NCBI GenBank assembly: GCA_021733835.1 | Contig: JAIPKD010000028.1 | Span: forward strand, 1 to 34,157 | Direction of reading: 5' to 3' | Source of the DNA: Verrucomicrobiota bacterium | GTDB taxonomy: Bacteria; Verrucomicrobiota; Verrucomicrobiia; Limisphaerales; JAIPKD01 | Length of the DNA: 34,157 bases | Part shown: positions 25,345 to 33,477 of the stretch, in pieces | How the letters are laid out: every line of letters begins with the position of its first letter | How positions within the stretch are numbered: the first letter of the stretch is position 1 | Position numbers and translations under genes: made by a program | Notes under the pieces: model-generated | What the model was told of the DNA's origin: nothing | Seen by the model: only the letters and a program-made list of their open reading frames with translations | Databases searched by the model: none

Positions 25345-26277
25345 ATGACTATGAGGGGGAAAGTAACTGTAGTAGGAAGTTCGAATACGGATATGATCGT
25401 GCAGGTGCCGCATCTGCCCGCGCCCGGAGAGACCGTCCTCGGCGGGGCCTTTTCTTCTGTCTGCGGCGGAAAAGGCGCTAACCAGGCGGTCGCCGCAGCA
25501 CGCGCCGGCGCGGAAACGGTTTTCATCGCGCGTCTCGGCAGGGACGCCTTTGGTGATGCGACGATAGACAACCTCCACACGGAAGGGATCGACACACGGT
25601 TCATCGTGCGTGATCCCGATGCGCCCTCCGGGGTTGCGATGATCGTTGTGGACGAAGCCGGCGAAAACAGTATAGCCGTTGCGCCGGGTGCCAACGCGAA
25701 GCTGTGTCCGGCCGATATCGATAATGCGCGTGAAGCTATCGCTGCGTCCGATTGTGTGGTCATACAGCTGGAGATACCGATCGAATCCGTTGAGTACGCC
25801 GCGCAGATCGCTTTTGAGAGCGGCGCGCGCGTAATACTGAATCCGGCGCCGGCGCGTGATTTATCGAATGAACTATTGCGGCGCGTTTTCCTGCTGACGC
25901 CGAACGAGTCTGAGGCCTCGTTTTTGGCGGGGATCGATGTCGTGAATCAAGACACCGCGGTTGCGGCGGTGGATAGACTGATGGAACGTGGTGTCGACGG
26001 TGTGGTAATCACGCTGGGCAAGCGCGGCGCTGTGTTCAAGAGCCGGAACGTGCCTTTCGGCCTGGCGGAGGCTTTTGAGGTCAAGGCGTTGGACACAACG
26101 GCTGCCGGCGATGTGTTCAACGGCGCGTTGGCGGTGGGCCTTGCCGAGGGCAGGCGCCTGCGTGATGCGGTGGCGTTTGCGAATGCCGCCGCGGCGTGTT
26201 CAGTAACGAAACTCGGAGCTCAGCCGTCCGCGCCCGAGCGTGAGCGGATTCTCGAGCTTATGCAAGCGCGTGCGTAA
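25345..26277 (+). CDS. rbsK: Ribokinase (PfkB family)
   Basis: Sugar kinase that phosphorylates ribose at O5, 310 residues. Visible features are the substrate-binding SSNTDMIVQVPHLPAPGET, the PfkB signature 1 region GGKGANQAVAAARAG, LNPAPA, TPNESEA and the catalytic-base signature DTTAAGDVFNGALAVG. All are ribokinase-like rather than fructokinase-like. Start choice is between ATGs at 25345 and 25351; the first is used. It closes the importer operon. Other pentose kinases of the same family cannot be ruled out. Confidence 0.9.
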   Translation: MTMRGKVTVVGSSNTDMIVQVPHLPAPGETVLGGAFSSVCGGKGANQAVAAARAGAETVFIARLGRDAFGDATIDNLHTEGIDTRFIVRDPDAPSGVAMIVVDEAGENSIAVAPGANAKLCPADIDNAREAIAASDCVVIQLEIPIESVEYAAQIAFESGARVILNPAPARDLSNELLRRVFLLTPNESEASFLAGIDVVNQDTAVAAVDRLMERGVDGVVITLGKRGAVFKSRNVPFGLAEAFEVKALDTTAAGDVFNGALAVGLAEGRRLRDAVAFANAAAACSVTKLGAQPSAPERERILELMQARA

Positions 26278-26284
26278 ATTTGCA

Positions 26285-26830
26285 TTATGCCGGGAAGATC
26301 GGTGAATTCAGGAGCGCTTCTATTACCTCGGAATTCCCTGAACGCATTAGGACGTTGAACACAAATAGGATTATCATTATTACGCAAAGGACGATCTGTC
26401 CCAGCGTCCCGGTAACAATACCTATCACCGCGCCGAAGCCGGCGCGAGAGGCCTCATCGGTAGTGCGCCCGGAGATTAATTCAAATAACATTGCGCCTAT
26501 GAACGGCCCCAAAATGATCCCCGGTATGTTGAAGAAGAGTCCGACTATACCCCCCACGACCGCGCCGACTATACCATACCATGTGGCGCCGAATTTCTTT
26601 GCGCCGATCATCGTGGCGATATAATCGAGGACGAATGTGAAAACGGTGAGAAGCAGCAGGACAACAAGCATGATGTTTCCGACACTGTCATTGCCGAAGT
26701 ATAGGCGATGCGCCACCGCGGCGATCAGAATCAGCGGCGATGCGGGTATGCCCGGCAGGATATTACCTATGAGTCCGATGCCCATGATTAGGAGTGTGAT
26801 GATTAGTCCGATGATCTGTTCGATTCCCAT
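26285..26830 (-). CDS. DUF456 family membrane protein
   Basis: 181-residue integral membrane protein with about five or six helices. The opening GLIGNILPGIPASPLILIAA and the later GLFFNIPGIILGPFIGAMLF match the DUF456 pattern, in which a Pro-Gly motif is repeated. The biochemical role of the family is unknown. It lies 10 bp after rluD on the same strand and ends 7 bp from the convergent ribokinase gene. Confidence 0.8.
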   Translation of the reverse strand: MGIEQIIGLIITLLIMGIGLIGNILPGIPASPLILIAAVAHRLYFGNDSVGNIMLVVLLLLTVFTFVLDYIATMIGAKKFGATWYGIVGAVVGGIVGLFFNIPGIILGPFIGAMLFELISGRTTDEASRAGFGAVIGIVTGTLGQIVLCVIMIILFVFNVLMRSGNSEVIEALLNSPIFPA

Positions 26831-26840
26831 GCCGTTGATA

Positions 26841-27833
26841 TTAAGATTGCAGGCTTAGAAAATCCACCGCGTTTTTGAAATCATCGGGCCACGGTGCCTC
26901 GAACGCCATTCGCGCGCCCGAGCGCGGATGGGAAATGGCGAGTCTGGTGGAATGTAACATCACACGGCCGGCGGAAAAGCCGGTGGTGCTTTCGAAGCGT
27001 TGGTTTGCCTTTTTCCCGTATGTCGTGTCTCCCACCAGTGGCGCGCCTATGTGCTTGAAATGCACGCGTATTTGATGTGTACGGCCGGTGTGGATATGGG
27101 CCTCGAGCAACGATGCGCCTTTGAGCGGTCTCAATAATTTGAAGTGCGTAATCGCCTCACGACCGGTTCCATAGGAAATCGCCATTTGTTTGCGATGCGA
27201 CGGATGCCGGGCGATGGCGGCGTGGATGCAACCTTCGTCGTGAAGCGGGCGTCCGCATGCAATCGCATGGTACGTCTTATGCGTGCGGCGCTCCGAGAAT
27301 TGTTCCGCCAGCGCAAGATGCGCTGCATCGTTCTTGGCGGCTATCAGGCAGCCGCTTGTTTCTTTATCGATCCTGTGGACTATGCCTGGACGCGCCACGC
27401 CGCCTACGCCGCTCAGTTGTCCTGCGCAGTGATGCAGAAGCGCGTTAACCAGTGTATGCTCATCGTGGCCGGCGGACGGATGTACGACAAGCCCCGGTTG
27501 TTTGTTTACCACTACGATATCGGCGTCCTCGAAAATTATGTCCAGTGGAATATCCTCTGGTTGCGCTTCGGCGGGTTTGGGTGGTGGCCAGTATACGTGC
27601 ACGACCTCGCCTTGGCGCGGGTGGTAGGACGGTTTTGTTTGCTGTCCGTTCAGGGTGATATGCCCGTCGAGGATAAGGCGTTGGATAGCGCCCCTGGATG
27701 CCGGGGGATAGACCTTCTGTAAAAAAACATCGAGACGCTCGTCCGTGGCCGTGTCTATTGTGAACGTTTCGCTCCTAGTGGTAACGTCATCATCTTCAGG
27801 GTGAGAGTCGTTGTTTATCCGGTCATTCGACAT
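26841..27833 (-). CDS. rluD: RluD-type 23S rRNA pseudouridine synthase
   Basis: RluA/RluD-family enzyme that isomerises uridine to pseudouridine in large-subunit rRNA, 330 residues. An S4 RNA-binding domain (RLDVFLQKVYPPASRGAIQR) at the N-terminus is followed by the catalytic domain with RPGIVHRIDKETSGCLIAAK, whose aspartate is the nucleophile. The S4 domain favours RluD (positions 1911/1915/1917 in E. coli numbering) over RluA. I chose the ATG at 27833, which overlaps the permease stop by 11 bp; an upstream in-frame start would add 27 residues inside the permease gene. Confidence 0.88.
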   Translation of the reverse strand: MSNDRINNDSHPEDDDVTTRSETFTIDTATDERLDVFLQKVYPPASRGAIQRLILDGHITLNGQQTKPSYHPRQGEVVHVYWPPPKPAEAQPEDIPLDIIFEDADIVVVNKQPGLVVHPSAGHDEHTLVNALLHHCAGQLSGVGGVARPGIVHRIDKETSGCLIAAKNDAAHLALAEQFSERRTHKTYHAIACGRPLHDEGCIHAAIARHPSHRKQMAISYGTGREAITHFKLLRPLKGASLLEAHIHTGRTHQIRVHFKHIGAPLVGDTTYGKKANQRFESTTGFSAGRVMLHSTRLAISHPRSGARMAFEAPWPDDFKNAVDFLSLQS

Positions 27834-29901
27834 AGCATTTTCTGCATTTTTCCAATGCCTGTTTGTTGCCGATGATGGTGAGCCTATCGCCTTCCTCGAA
27901 AACGGTGTTGCCATGCGGGGCTATGATTTCTCCGCCTCTCTGTAATATCGCCACCAGACATCCGGTCGGCGTATGGACTTCGCGCGGTGTTTTTCCGATC
28001 AGCGTCTCGGACTTGTGTTCCCTCTTGACTTTGACAGATACGAATCTGCTGTTGTGAAGTATGGTTTCTTTCAATTCCTGTTCGCTTTTTGCGTTAAACC
28101 ACTCTTCATTAAATGATTCTTCTTCGACCCTTCCTGCTACTTGAGCGAGGATGCGCAGGTGCTGACCGGGATTGTCCTCGGGGCTGACCAGAAAGAACAT
28201 GGCATGGACGTCGTGTGCCTCGTCATCGCCGAAGGACGATTCGCTTTCGCACTGGATTTCAATGCCAGGGATTGATCTGACGAGTGCCATTTGCGGGCGG
28301 TCTACCTTCGGTGAACGGAAGTGCGGCAATGCGATTCCTCTAACTACCGGTGTTGCGCCGATTCGAGTGCCCTCGAGGAATTTTTCTTCTAACTCGGTCT
28401 TCGGTATGTTCGTAGTCTGCGCCAGAGCGGTGGCGGCTTTTTTGACGATTTCTTCGTGGCAGAGTTTTTCCTTAATATCTATGACCCAGCTTTTTGTGAT
28501 GATTTCCTCGAACGAGTCTTCTTCGCGCACGCCTTTCTCCTTGAGTATTTGGCGTAATTCGGAGTCCAAAGGTTCGTATCTCGCTTTTCCGAGGCGTTCG
28601 AAGATGTGGTAGATGGCGCCGCTCCTGGTAACTCTGCTTCGCGCATAGTACCAGTACCAGAGGAATCCCGCTACTAGAAGCCCCAACGAGAACAGAATCG
28701 AGAATAAACCCATCTCGCCGATAAGCCATACCGCGCTGAGAATCCCGAATATCTGCATCCACGGATAAAGCGGAGAAAGGAATCCGGGATCATAAGACTC
28801 TATCTTGCTTTCCCGCATGATTATTACGGCAAGGCATGTCGTGCCGTAGAGCATCAACTGAAATGCGCTCGCAAGCTTCGCTATCTTCGTCGGGTTCAGG
28901 AATACTATGACGCCGAGTATCAGGAGCGTGGTCAGTATTATCGAGACGGTGGGCGTTCCGAAGTTGTTTATCTTCTTGAATACATGCGGGAATATTAAGT
29001 CCCGGCTCATCGCCAGCGGATATCTGGATGCGCTCATCGCGCCCGCGTTGGCGACGGATATGAATGCCAGTATGGCGCCGATCGATAAGAGCACCGTTCC
29101 GAATTTGCCGAATATCACGCCCGCCGCGTCAGCGACGGGTGTGAGCGTGTTGGATAATTTGTCCATGGGTAATGTCCCCACCATGACGGCGGTGCCGAGG
29201 ATATAGATAAGGATTGCCGCGGTCAGCGCGAGTATTACACCACGGGGCAGGTTTTTTTCCGGTGAGCTTATCTCTTCGGATAACGATGCCACGTTGGTTA
29301 TGCCCACATAGCTGATGTATACCATGCCCGCTGTGGAAAAAATACTGACTGTGCCCGCGTCGAAGAATCCTTCAAAATGACCCCATTCAATGTTTGGGAT
29401 GCCGCCGCCGATGAATATGATCAGGAAAGAGAGAAGAAAAAGGACGAGTATCGCTTGGAGTTTTCCGCTCTTTTTAACGCTGAAGAGGTTCACGGCGCCC
29501 AGGGCGATCGCTAAAAAAACGGCCAGCGGTTTGACGTTAATATCCGGGAAAAACACGGCTATGTATGCACCCATCCCGATCAATGCAAAGGCGACCTTCA
29601 ATATCAATGCCAGCCATGAACCGATACCGCCGATAGTGCCGAACATGGGGCCCAGTGCTCTGTCTAAGAAAAAATACATGCCGCCCGCCCGCGGCATCGC
29701 GGTGGCGAGCTCGACCATGCTCAACATGGCGGGCACCATTGGTATCGCGGCGATGAGATAGGCGAGCACGATCGCCGGTCCCGCCTGGTGCGCGGCCAGT
29801 CCGGGTAAAAGAAAAAAACCGGCGCTGAGCGTCGTGCCCGCGGCGATCGCAAACACGCTCAGTAGCCCCAGTTCTTTATGGAGTTGTTTCTTTTTACTCA
29901 C
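27823..29901 (-). CDS. APC-family amino acid permease fused to EIIA-like and RCK_C-like domains
   Basis: A 692-residue fusion. Residues about 10-430 form an APC-superfamily permease with some 12 helices, beginning LSVFAIAAGTTLSAGFFLLP. Residues about 475-620 resemble a PTS EIIA domain of the fructose/nitrogen type, with a conserved histidine H527 in RGIALPHFRS, the site phosphorylated in true EIIA proteins. Residues about 625-692 resemble a TrkA C-terminal (RCK_C) ligand-binding domain (EEGDRLTIIGNK). The cytosolic domains probably gate transport in response to phosphorylation state or a small ligand; that is inference. The start is GTG. The 3' end overlaps rluD. Confidence 0.85.
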   Translation of the reverse strand: MSKKKQLHKELGLLSVFAIAAGTTLSAGFFLLPGLAAHQAGPAIVLAYLIAAIPMVPAMLSMVELATAMPRAGGMYFFLDRALGPMFGTIGGIGSWLALILKVAFALIGMGAYIAVFFPDINVKPLAVFLAIALGAVNLFSVKKSGKLQAILVLFLLSFLIIFIGGGIPNIEWGHFEGFFDAGTVSIFSTAGMVYISYVGITNVASLSEEISSPEKNLPRGVILALTAAILIYILGTAVMVGTLPMDKLSNTLTPVADAAGVIFGKFGTVLLSIGAILAFISVANAGAMSASRYPLAMSRDLIFPHVFKKINNFGTPTVSIILTTLLILGVIVFLNPTKIAKLASAFQLMLYGTTCLAVIIMRESKIESYDPGFLSPLYPWMQIFGILSAVWLIGEMGLFSILFSLGLLVAGFLWYWYYARSRVTRSGAIYHIFERLGKARYEPLDSELRQILKEKGVREEDSFEEIITKSWVIDIKEKLCHEEIVKKAATALAQTTNIPKTELEEKFLEGTRIGATPVVRGIALPHFRSPKVDRPQMALVRSIPGIEIQCESESSFGDDEAHDVHAMFFLVSPEDNPGQHLRILAQVAGRVEEESFNEEWFNAKSEQELKETILHNSRFVSVKVKREHKSETLIGKTPREVHTPTGCLVAILQRGGEIIAPHGNTVFEEGDRLTIIGNKQALEKCRKCYVE

Positions 29902-30109
29902 TGCTATCTTGTTTTTTCATTATGGCACCTATACTCAGATACCCTACTTTCACGGACAATCAGATCAGATTCGAATTTTCGCAAGTATTTTTAAACACCG
30001 TTAACGAAACTTTCAGTTAGGAAATTCGGATAGCGCCGTTTTTCTTATATCCGGCGCGGATTCCACGCTGGGCTTGACACCTTCATATCGTTTTTGCATT
30101 CTTCTCCCC
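29902..30109. other. Divergent intergenic region before the right-end sugar cluster
   Basis: No gene is supported here. The plus strand contains an inverted repeat, GCGCCG (30033-30038) and CGGCGC (30052-30057) around a 13-base loop, and a perfect TTGACA at 30074-30079. The best -10 at 17 bases (CATTCT, 30097-30102) is poor. On the minus strand, a nine-codon ATG frame (29920-29894) overlaps the GTG start of the permease gene. Confidence 0.5.
30033..30057. repeat. Inverted repeat GCGCCG-N13-CGGCGC, possible operator
   Basis: Two perfect 6-base GC arms around a 13-base T-rich centre, 17 bases upstream of a TTGACA box that points toward the sugar cluster. An operator or an mRNA hairpin are both possible; no regulator gene in the window matches it. 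Confidence 0.35.
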
Positions 30110-30226
30110 ATGAAAGCGCGTATTCAGATCAGCCATAACAAGCATGTACCTCCGCCGTATGAAAAAGGTGTGAAAGGGCTCTTACTGCAGAACATAGAAG
30201 ACAGTTTTTCAAGGATAACGCTATGA
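30110..30226 (+). CDS. Short ORF (38 aa) overlapping the epimerase gene start
   Basis: An ATG-started frame of 38 codons beginning MKARIQISHNK and ending EDSFSRITL. Its TGA overlaps the ATG of the next gene as ATGA, the same junction used by several real gene pairs in this window. It lacks a Shine-Dalgarno (the preceding bases are pyrimidine-rich). I do not recognise the peptide. It could be a leader peptide coupled to the epimerase gene, the remnant of a larger gene, or a chance frame. The Shine-Dalgarno of the epimerase (AAGGA) lies inside it. Confidence 0.35.
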   Translation: MKARIQISHNKHVPPPYEKGVKGLLLQNIEDSFSRITL

Positions 30227-31074
30227 AGATAGGTATGAACATGCTGCTCTGGACGCCGTTCGTGGATGAAGAGCACTTCCACATCTTTGAGACACTCAAG
30301 AAGACCGGCTACGACGGTGTTGAGATTCCGGTCTTTGCCCCTGATGCGGCGCATTATCAGCGTGTCGGCCGGGCGCTCAAGGACCATGGCCTGGGTGCCA
30401 CAGTCGTGTCGATCATCCCGAACCCGGAGCAATGTCCCATTAGTGACAACCCAAATCACCGCCGGGCGGGCGTGGCATATCTTAAGGAGATCGTTGACTG
30501 TTGCGCGGCCCTGGATGCTGAGGTGCTATGCGGCCCCCTGTATCAACCACTAGGTGTGTTTTCGGGCGACGGCCCTACGGAGCAGGAAAAGGTCTTTGCC
30601 GCGGATGTGCATCATGAAGTGGCCGAATATGCGCAAAAGGCGGGGATCGATATCGCGGTTGAACCGCTAAATCGGTTCGAATGCTACTTTGCCAACACCT
30701 TGGATACCATGGCCGAGCACGCCCGGCGTGTGAACCACCCGGCATTGGGCATTATGTACGATACCTTCCACGGTAACATCGAAGAAAAAGACCCCGCCGC
30801 AAGTATCGGCAGACACATGGAACTGCTCAAACACATACACATCTCCTCCAACGACCGCGGCACGCCGGGCAACGGCGTCATTTCCTGGAGCGATATTTTC
30901 AGGGCGCTACGCACCGGTGGGTACGATCGCTGGCTTACTATCGAGGCCTTCGGGCGTAGTATGCCCGACCTGGCAGCCACCACCAAGGTCTGGCGTGACC
31001 TGTCCGCCGGTCCGGAAGAGGTGTATACGGTGGGGTTCAATACCATCAAGAACGGCTGGGAAGCAGCCGCCTGA
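30223..31074 (+). CDS. D-tagatose/D-psicose 3-epimerase-family sugar epimerase
   Basis: TIM-barrel sugar isomerase/epimerase (AP_endonuc_2 fold), 283 residues. The four metal-binding residues of ketose 3-epimerases are all visible: E147 (VEPLNRFE), D180 (MYDTFHGNIEE), H206 (HIHISSNDRG) and E241 (LTIEAFG). Their spacing is identical to E152, D185, H211 and E246 of Pseudomonas cichorii D-tagatose 3-epimerase as I recall it, which makes C3 epimerisation of a keto sugar the best prediction. AAGGA precedes the ATG. It is the first large gene of a cluster with a second TIM barrel, a Gfo/Idh dehydrogenase and a cupin. The natural substrate is not known. Confidence 0.85.
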   Translation: MKIGMNMLLWTPFVDEEHFHIFETLKKTGYDGVEIPVFAPDAAHYQRVGRALKDHGLGATVVSIIPNPEQCPISDNPNHRRAGVAYLKEIVDCCAALDAEVLCGPLYQPLGVFSGDGPTEQEKVFAADVHHEVAEYAQKAGIDIAVEPLNRFECYFANTLDTMAEHARRVNHPALGIMYDTFHGNIEEKDPAASIGRHMELLKHIHISSNDRGTPGNGVISWSDIFRALRTGGYDRWLTIEAFGRSMPDLAATTKVWRDLSAGPEEVYTVGFNTIKNGWEAAA

Positions 31075-31152
31075 AGTATAGCCTTGAATGCTAATGAGCA
31101 TGAATAAGACAATAACAATTAGGAACACTACAGAATCTGAAAGGAATGAATT

Positions 31153-32190
31153 ATGAGTTCAAATCATCTACCAAAACTTCATAATGCCATGTGGCCCGGC
31201 CTGGTCGGCAAGGGAACCGATCCAGGCCAGGAACCGCCAATCAGTCTCGAGCGTATGCTCGAATTGACAGCCGGCGCTAAAGTCAACGACCAGACCTTCG
31301 ACGGCATCGACTACTTTCTCTTCCTGCCGCATACCGATCCCAATGCAGACGACGATGAACTCAAGAAGACCGCCGACCTGATTCAAGGATACGGTTTTAA
31401 CGTGGGTTCGTTGGTCGCCCCGGTTTGGCCCGGCACTATCGGCGACTCCGCCATGGGTGATGCCGAGTCGCGCAAGAAGTTCCTCGACGCCGTGCGCGCG
31501 GGCTGCCGTATCGCCGGCGTGTTTAACGAGCACGGTGTGCGCAAGTACGGCGTGATCCGTATCGATTCCGCCGAGTTCGGCGTGGAAAAATGGCGTGAAG
31601 ACCCGCTGGCAAACACCAAGAAAATCGCCGACACATTTCGCGAAGCCGCCAAGATCGCCGCCGACCACGGCGAGCGTCTTGCGGCCGAGGGCGAGATTTG
31701 CTGGGCCGGCATGCATAGTTGGAAGAACATGCTCGATCTCCTTGAGGCCGTGGACATGCCGGATACATTTGGATTCCAGGCCGACCTAGCGCATACCTAT
31801 CTATATTTAATGGGCTATAATGCTCCGGAACATGCCTTATTAAAACCCGGATGCTCGGAAGAGGAATTCTACGCCGCCTATGAGACCATGGTGGATAAAC
31901 TGCGGCCATGGACTATCGACTTCCACGTGGCCCAGAACGACGGCGAGGTGCACGGCGCCGGTTCCCATGATAAGACGGGTAAGCACTGCCTGCCCGGCGA
32001 TCCCAACGGCAAACTCGACATCGTACGCTGCGCCGGATACTGGCTCAAGGACGCGGCCTCACGCGGGATTCAGCATATCTGCTGGGACGGGTGCATGTTC
32101 GAAAATGCCACCCTCGAGTCGCCGGATACGTGGAATGAGATTCTAGACGTGATGACCAAGGTGCGTGACGCACATGGATGGACGCTATGA
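31153..32190 (+). CDS. TIM-barrel sugar isomerase/epimerase-like protein
   Basis: 345-residue protein with the look of the xylose-isomerase-like TIM-barrel superfamily. Likely metal-site segments are [12 protein letters not shown] (Glu), [16 protein letters not shown] (Asp, His), and [18 protein letters not shown] (His). It differs from the preceding epimerase: it is longer and has an [15 protein letters not shown] loop. AAAGGA precedes the ATG. It sits 78 bp after the epimerase gene and before a Gfo/Idh gene, so a role in the same sugar or polyol pathway is likely. No specific reaction can be assigned. Confidence 0.75.
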   Translation: MSSNHLPKLHNAMWPGLVGKGTDPGQEPPISLERMLELTAGAKVNDQTFDGIDYFLFLPHTDPNADDDELKKTADLIQGYGFNVGSLVAPVWPGTIGDSAMGDAESRKKFLDAVRAGCRIAGVFNEHGVRKYGVIRIDSAEFGVEKWREDPLANTKKIADTFREAAKIAADHGERLAAEGEICWAGMHSWKNMLDLLEAVDMPDTFGFQADLAHTYLYLMGYNAPEHALLKPGCSEEEFYAAYETMVDKLRPWTIDFHVAQNDGEVHGAGSHDKTGKHCLPGDPNGKLDIVRCAGYWLKDAASRGIQHICWDGCMFENATLESPDTWNEILDVMTKVRDAHGWTL

Positions 32191-32263
32191 CCGGAGGTAT
32201 ATAGGAGTTTGTTGTCGTGAGTTACTCCGCGTCAAACATGAAATCAATGAACAAAACTTAAAA

Positions 32264-32276
32264 CCGGCCAAGCCGG
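32264..32276. repeat. Short GC hairpin between the TIM-barrel and Gfo/Idh genes
   Basis: CCGGC and GCCGG arms around a CAA loop, flanked by A-rich sequence on both sides. On the plus strand no T-run follows, so it is not a normal terminator for the upstream genes; it may adjust mRNA stability between two cistrons. Confidence 0.35.
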
Positions 32277-32310
32277 AAAATATCATTAAGGAATCAAGGA
32301 ATTACTAATT

Positions 32311-33450
32311 ATGACTAAGAAACTCAATATCGGCATGATCGGCTACGGATTCATGGGACGGGCACACTCCAATGCCTATTCACAGGTCAACCACTTCTTT
32401 GACCTGGATTACCAACCCGTACTCAAAGCGGCATGTGCCCGGAACGAGGCCGAAGTTAAGGCCTTTGCCGGGAAATGGGGCTATGAGTCCGTGGAAACCG
32501 ACTGGCGCGCCCTTGTCGCACGAAAGGACATAGACGCCATTGACATCTGTACACCCAATGACCTGCACAAGGACATCGCCCTGGCCGCCGCCGAAGCCGG
32601 CAAGATAATCCTCTGCGAAAAGCCCCTGGCCAGAGACGGCAACGAAGGTGAGGTCATGGTGCAGGCCGTAGAAAAGGCCGGGGTGCCCAATATGGTGTGG
32701 TATAACTACCGGCGTGTGCCGGCCGTTACCTTGGCTAAACAACTCATTGATGAGGGACGCCTCGGCCGCATCTTCCACTACCGGTCGGTGTTTCTGCAGG
32801 ACTGGACCATCTCCGCAGACCTGCCCCAAGGCGGTCATAACCTTTGGCGCCTCGATGCGGGCGCGGCCGGCAGCGGCGTTACCGGTGACCTGTTGGCGCA
32901 CTGCTTTGACACGGCCCTGTGGCTTAACGGACCAATGGAGGACGTCACCGCCATGACCGAGACGTTTATCAAGGAACGTATGCACAACCTTACTGGTAAG
33001 ATGGAAAAGGTCGGCATCGATGATGCCTGTGCCGTTATGACCCGATTCGCCAACGGCTCCCTCGGTACCTTCGAGTCTACGCGCTACGCGCGCGGTCACA
33101 AGTCCAAGTATACCTTCGAGATCAACGGCGAAAAGGCGTCCATCGCGTGGGATCTGCATGACTTGCATCGCCTCAGCTACTTCGATCATGGGGACGACTC
33201 CGTGGTGCGCGGCTGGCACTCGGTGCATGCCACAGACCATGACATGCCCTACATGGGCAAGTGGTGGGTGCCGGGTCTGCAGATAGGATACGAGCACAGC
33301 TTCATTCATCAGGTCGCGGACTTCCTGGATGGCTTGGCTCAGGACAAGGTGACTTCGCCGACGTTTAAAGACGCCCTGGCTACGCAATACGTGTGTGATG
33401 CAGTTCTCGCCTCAGCCCAAAGTCAAGCCTGGCAGACCATTAAAACCTAA
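32311..33450 (+). CDS. Gfo/Idh/MocA-family NAD(P)-dependent oxidoreductase
   Basis: 379-residue dehydrogenase of the glucose-fructose oxidoreductase / inositol 2-dehydrogenase family. The Rossmann motif [16 protein letters not shown] is at residues about 8-23, and the substrate/cofactor EKP motif appears as [12 protein letters not shown]. The C-terminal alpha/beta domain includes [20 protein letters not shown] with the conserved Asp and His region. Such enzymes oxidise or reduce a sugar or cyclitol hydroxyl. In context it probably forms the keto sugar that the adjacent epimerase would handle. AAGGA lies upstream. Confidence 0.88.
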   Translation: MTKKLNIGMIGYGFMGRAHSNAYSQVNHFFDLDYQPVLKAACARNEAEVKAFAGKWGYESVETDWRALVARKDIDAIDICTPNDLHKDIALAAAEAGKIILCEKPLARDGNEGEVMVQAVEKAGVPNMVWYNYRRVPAVTLAKQLIDEGRLGRIFHYRSVFLQDWTISADLPQGGHNLWRLDAGAAGSGVTGDLLAHCFDTALWLNGPMEDVTAMTETFIKERMHNLTGKMEKVGIDDACAVMTRFANGSLGTFESTRYARGHKSKYTFEINGEKASIAWDLHDLHRLSYFDHGDDSVVRGWHSVHATDHDMPYMGKWWVPGLQIGYEHSFIHQVADFLDGLAQDKVTSPTFKDALATQYVCDAVLASAQSQAWQTIKT

Positions 33451-33477
33451 ACAAAACCTAATTCCGGAGACACGCTT

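Noticed and set aside
25345-25578. A minus-strand frame across the permease and ribokinase genes (24739-25578)
   Set aside because: It runs antisense through two well-supported genes and shows no family features.
32264-32276. The GC hairpin as an intrinsic terminator for the upstream cluster genes
   Set aside because: On the plus strand it is followed by A residues rather than a T-run, and the same-strand cluster continues.
32380-33387. Long minus-strand reading frame of 335 codons
   Set aside because: It is the shadow of the Gfo/Idh gene, whose Rossmann motif and EKP motif are on the plus strand.
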